A DNA stretch of 5,699 bases from Candidatus Woesearchaeota archaeon (GTDB lineage: Archaea; Nanobdellota; Nanobdellia; Woesearchaeales; WJKR01): the NCBI GenBank assembly GCA_014729015.1, contig WJKR01000021.1:1-5699 (forward strand), written 5' to 3'. The position numbers were made by a program, and so were the translations under genes. Below, in pieces: positions 4,285 through 5,699 of this stretch; the first letter of the stretch is position 1, and each line of letters starts with the position of its first letter. Under the pieces are notes generated by a model that was not told the DNA's origin, did no database searches, and was given only the letters and a program-made list of their open reading frames with translations.

Positions 4285-4983
4285 ATGAGTGATGGCCCGA
4301 AGCACGTTGGTTTTATTCTTGACGGCAATCGCCGCTACGCGCGACGGTTGGCGATGCAGCCGTGGAAGGGCCACGATGCAGGCTTGGAGAAAGTCAAGAA
4401 AGTGCTGAAATGGTGTAAGGAACTCGATATCAATGAGGTGACGCTGTACTCGCTTTCTATGCAGAACCTCAAGCGTTCCAAGGGAGAGGTTGATTACTTG
4501 ATGAGACTCTTCTTGAAAGCGTTCAAGGACCTCAAGGAGTCTGATGATCCCGACAAGGAAAGGACCCGTGTCCGTGTCATCGGTCGTTTGGCGTTGTTGC
4601 CTGAAGCGGTGCGACGAGAAGCGCGCGAGCTTATGGAGAAGACCAGGGATAACGAGCCGTACACGCTCAATATTGCTGCCGCGTATGGTGGCCGCGAGGA
4701 GGTGACGGATGCTGTCAAGGAGATTGCGTCGCTGGTGAAGGGCGGTGAATTGGCGCCTGAGGAGATTGACGTGCCGGTGATTACTGATCATTTGTACTTG
4801 CAGTCTGAGCCTGATATGATTGTGCGGACGAGCGGCGAGTACCGAACGAGCAATTTCTTGGTCTGGCAGAGCTGGTATAGCGAGTGGTTCTTTCCGAAGA
4901 AGTTCTGGCCTGAGATTGAGCAGGAAGACTTGGTGGCGATGGTCGAGGAGTTCAAAAAACGTGAACGACGTTTCGGGAAATGA
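4285..4983 (+). CDS. uppS: cis-prenyltransferase (polyprenyl / dehydrodolichyl diphosphate synthase), 232 aa
   Basis: This enzyme condenses isopentenyl diphosphate onto an allylic diphosphate with cis geometry, making the long polyprenyl carrier used for glycan transfer. In archaea the product feeds dolichol-type carriers for N-glycosylation. The family signature is complete. D13-G-N15 holds the catalytic Asp (D26 in the E. coli enzyme) and G29-H30 follows. R181, E185, R187, S189 and the metal-binding E200 match E. coli R194, E198, R200, S202 and E213 at a constant offset of 13. The protein ends in the usual RERRFG. The loop read as SSENWNR in E. coli is SMQNLKR (58-64), so E73 is Q60 and W75 is L62. 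The start at 4285 opens directly into KHVGFILDGN and suits a leaderless message; upstream in-frame ATGs lie before the TATA box. The gene ends exactly where the convergent AMMECR1 gene ends. Confidence 0.96.
   Translation: MSDGPKHVGFILDGNRRYARRLAMQPWKGHDAGLEKVKKVLKWCKELDINEVTLYSLSMQNLKRSKGEVDYLMRLFLKAFKDLKESDDPDKERTRVRVIGRLALLPEAVRREARELMEKTRDNEPYTLNIAAAYGGREEVTDAVKEIASLVKGGELAPEEIDVPVITDHLYLQSEPDMIVRTSGEYRTSNFLVWQSWYSEWFFPKKFWPEIEQEDLVAMVEEFKKRERRFGK
4954..4959 (-). terminator. Possible U-run terminator for the AMMECR1 gene
   Basis: The minus strand carries six consecutive T, 25 bases past the AMMECR1 stop and inside the last codons of uppS. Archaeal RNA polymerase can terminate on short U-runs without a hairpin. 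The bases also encode lysines in uppS, so the match may be incidental. Confidence 0.35.
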
Positions 4984-5511
4984 TTATTCTTCATGCACCG
5001 TGGCGGTGAACGTGTAGATGCTGGTGCTGGGTTCTTTCCACGCGTTTCGTAGTAGGCCTGCTTTCTTGCACGTCATGTCCAGCGCTTCTTGTGCGGTTGT
5101 GTTTTCATCAAACACTTGCGGTAAGAGGAGTCCTGACAGCCATCCTCGTTGGACGATTAGGCCTGTTTCTCCTGGGGTGAATGCTTGTTGCCGTTTGGCA
5201 GGGTCTTCTGAGAGGATTTTTTTTGGTCTGCTCAAGACTGATACTTCTATGGTGATGTCTCGGAGTTCTTCCTTGCTTAAGGGCGGGAATCGGGGGTCGT
5301 TCTTCGCCGCTGCTTTCGCTGCTTCTACGACTGTCTCTTTCAATGGTTTGTCCGTGGTGACGTAGCCGATGCAGCCTCGTAACTCGTTGTTTTTGTTGAT
5401 GGTCACGAAGCAGCCTTGTGGTTCGTCGTAGCCTGTAGGCATGGTTGCTTGTTTTTGAGAAAATAATCCTTCGATGGTTTGCCGTGCGAGTTCGATGAGG
5501 GGGTGCGTCAT
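4984..5511 (-). CDS. AMMECR1-domain protein (175 aa)
   Basis: This is a full-length stand-alone AMMECR1 domain protein, a family found in archaea, bacteria and eukaryotes with no firmly established biochemical role. Evidence includes the hallmark LRGCIGY (44-50), the NDPRFPPLSKEEL segment (71-83, with FPPL), GLLLPQV (127-133) and the C-terminal aromatic strand near IYTFTA. It has no signal peptide or membrane segment. The ATG at 5511 is preferred over an in-frame ATG at 5607. It begins the domain correctly (THPLIELAR) and lies about 27 bases from a TATA-like box, whereas 5607 would run through the end of rpo11 in another frame. The stop TAA abuts the uppS TGA with no gap. The gene lies 32 bp downstream of rpo11 on the same strand, so some co-transcription is possible. 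Confidence 0.93.
   Translation of the reverse strand: MTHPLIELARQTIEGLFSQKQATMPTGYDEPQGCFVTINKNNELRGCIGYVTTDKPLKETVVEAAKAAAKNDPRFPPLSKEELRDITIEVSVLSRPKKILSEDPAKRQQAFTPGETGLIVQRGWLSGLLLPQVFDENTTAQEALDMTCKKAGLLRNAWKEPSTSIYTFTATVHEE
5217..5224 (+). terminator. Possible U-run terminator for uppS, inside the AMMECR1 gene
   Basis: Eight consecutive T on the plus strand form the longest T-run downstream of uppS, about 235 bases after its stop. Because uppS ends with no spacer, its transcript must run into antisense AMMECR1 sequence, and this run is a natural stopping point. No hairpin precedes it. Confidence 0.35.
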
Positions 5512-5534
5512 GGGTGCTGAGAAGTGGTGGGACG

Positions 5535-5540
5535 ATTTAA
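5535..5540 (-). promoter_or_regulatory. Probable TATA box of the AMMECR1 gene (leaderless)
   Basis: The minus strand reads TTAAAT within CCTTAAATCG, just after the rpo11 stop codon. Its centre is about 27 bases from the ATG at 5511, and there is no SD before that ATG. The box is weaker than those at 975 and 4252. Confidence 0.5.
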
Positions 5541-5543
5541 GGT

Positions 5544-5699
5544 TTACGCCTTGAGCTTGTCGAACTTGTCTGAGAACGCTTTGTTGCTCCTCTTGAGTCG
5601 GTTGCACGCGTTGGTCAGCGCTTTTTTCGGTTCGGTTTTGCCTTTGGTCTCGATGATGAATTTTGGGATGCCAATCAACGGGTGGTCGATGTTGTAGGC
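5544..5699 (-). CDS. rpo11: DNA-directed RNA polymerase subunit Rpo11/RpoL, C-terminal part (partial)
   Basis: The minus strand from the window edge encodes 51 residues before a TAA at 5546-5544. They begin AYNIDHPLIG, continue PKFIIETKGK and then P-x-x-AL followed by a charged helix. This matches the second half of archaeal RpoL, for example the AAY-x-I-x-HP, P-x-F-x-x-x-T-x-GK and P-x-x-AL-x-x-A pattern known from Pyrococcus. In the polymerase, this small alpha-like subunit pairs with Rpo3 to start core assembly. RpoL is normally about 90-100 residues, so roughly the N-terminal half lies beyond the window. The gene marks this as archaeal chromosomal DNA rather than an obvious mobile region. 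It sits 32 bp upstream of the AMMECR1 gene on the same strand. Confidence 0.85.
   Translation of the reverse strand, partial: AYNIDHPLIGIPKFIIETKGKTEPKKALTNACNRLKRSNKAFSDKFDKLKA

Noticed and set aside
4203..4328. A longer transglutaminase-like product starting at 4328
   Set aside because: It would start within uppS and cross both promoters. The ATG at 4202 fits a leaderless start from the TTTAAA box.
5512..5607. A longer AMMECR1 product starting at 5607
   Set aside because: It would overlap the conserved end of rpo11 in another frame and contain the TATA-like box. The domain begins naturally at 5511.
1..5699. tRNA or rRNA genes, CRISPR repeats, insertion sequences or attachment sites
   Set aside because: No direct repeat array, transposase-like protein, terminal inverted repeats or cloverleaf-like stretch was seen, and nearly all the DNA is taken up by supported coding regions.

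Overview
The window looks archaeal. Its right edge carries the C-terminal half of the RNA polymerase subunit Rpo11/RpoL. Start codons are preceded by archaeal TATA boxes rather than bacterial -35/-10 pairs, and translation starts mix Shine-Dalgarno leaders with apparently leaderless messages. The cis-prenyltransferase and the stand-alone AMMECR1-domain protein also fit. Gene packing is very tight, with convergent neighbours abutting or overlapping at their stop codons. That would suit a small-genome lineage such as DPANN, but the sequence alone does not prove it.

Layout from left to right: (1) the last codons of a plus-strand gene (1-62); (2) a minus-strand, His-rich, Cys-free hypothetical protein (63-872); (3) a 160-bp divergent promoter region; (4) a plus-strand 635-aa multidomain protein (1033-2940); (5) a plus-strand two-CBS-domain protein with a C-terminal zinc ribbon (3000-3551); (6) a minus-strand membrane-anchored transglutaminase-like protein (3543-4202); (7) an 82-bp divergent promoter region; (8) plus-strand uppS-type cis-prenyltransferase (4285-4983); (9) a minus-strand AMMECR1 protein (4984-5511); (10) minus-strand rpo11/rpoL, running off the right edge (5544-5699). 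No intergenic gap exceeds 160 bp. I saw no RNA gene, mobile element or CRISPR array.

The most interesting item is the 635-aa protein. It reads as a basic tail, a degenerate nucleotidyltransferase (NTase) copy without catalytic residues, an intact minimal NTase with an exact GSx10DxD motif, a HEPN-like helical domain with an RKSMEH (Rx4H) motif, a second HEPN-like segment, and a C-terminal domain I cannot assign. It therefore has the parts of an MNT/HEPN toxin-antitoxin pair in one chain, with each part apparently doubled. It sits in a housekeeping-like neighbourhood with a strong promoter, so a regulatory or RNA-related cellular role is as plausible as defence.

The other genes have separate likely roles: polyprenyl lipid carrier synthesis (uppS), an extracytoplasmic papain-fold enzyme or binding domain (transglutaminase-like), possible nucleotide sensing (CBS-zinc ribbon) and transcription (rpo11). 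Most genes appear to have their own promoter, so this is a set of mainly monocistronic units rather than one operon.
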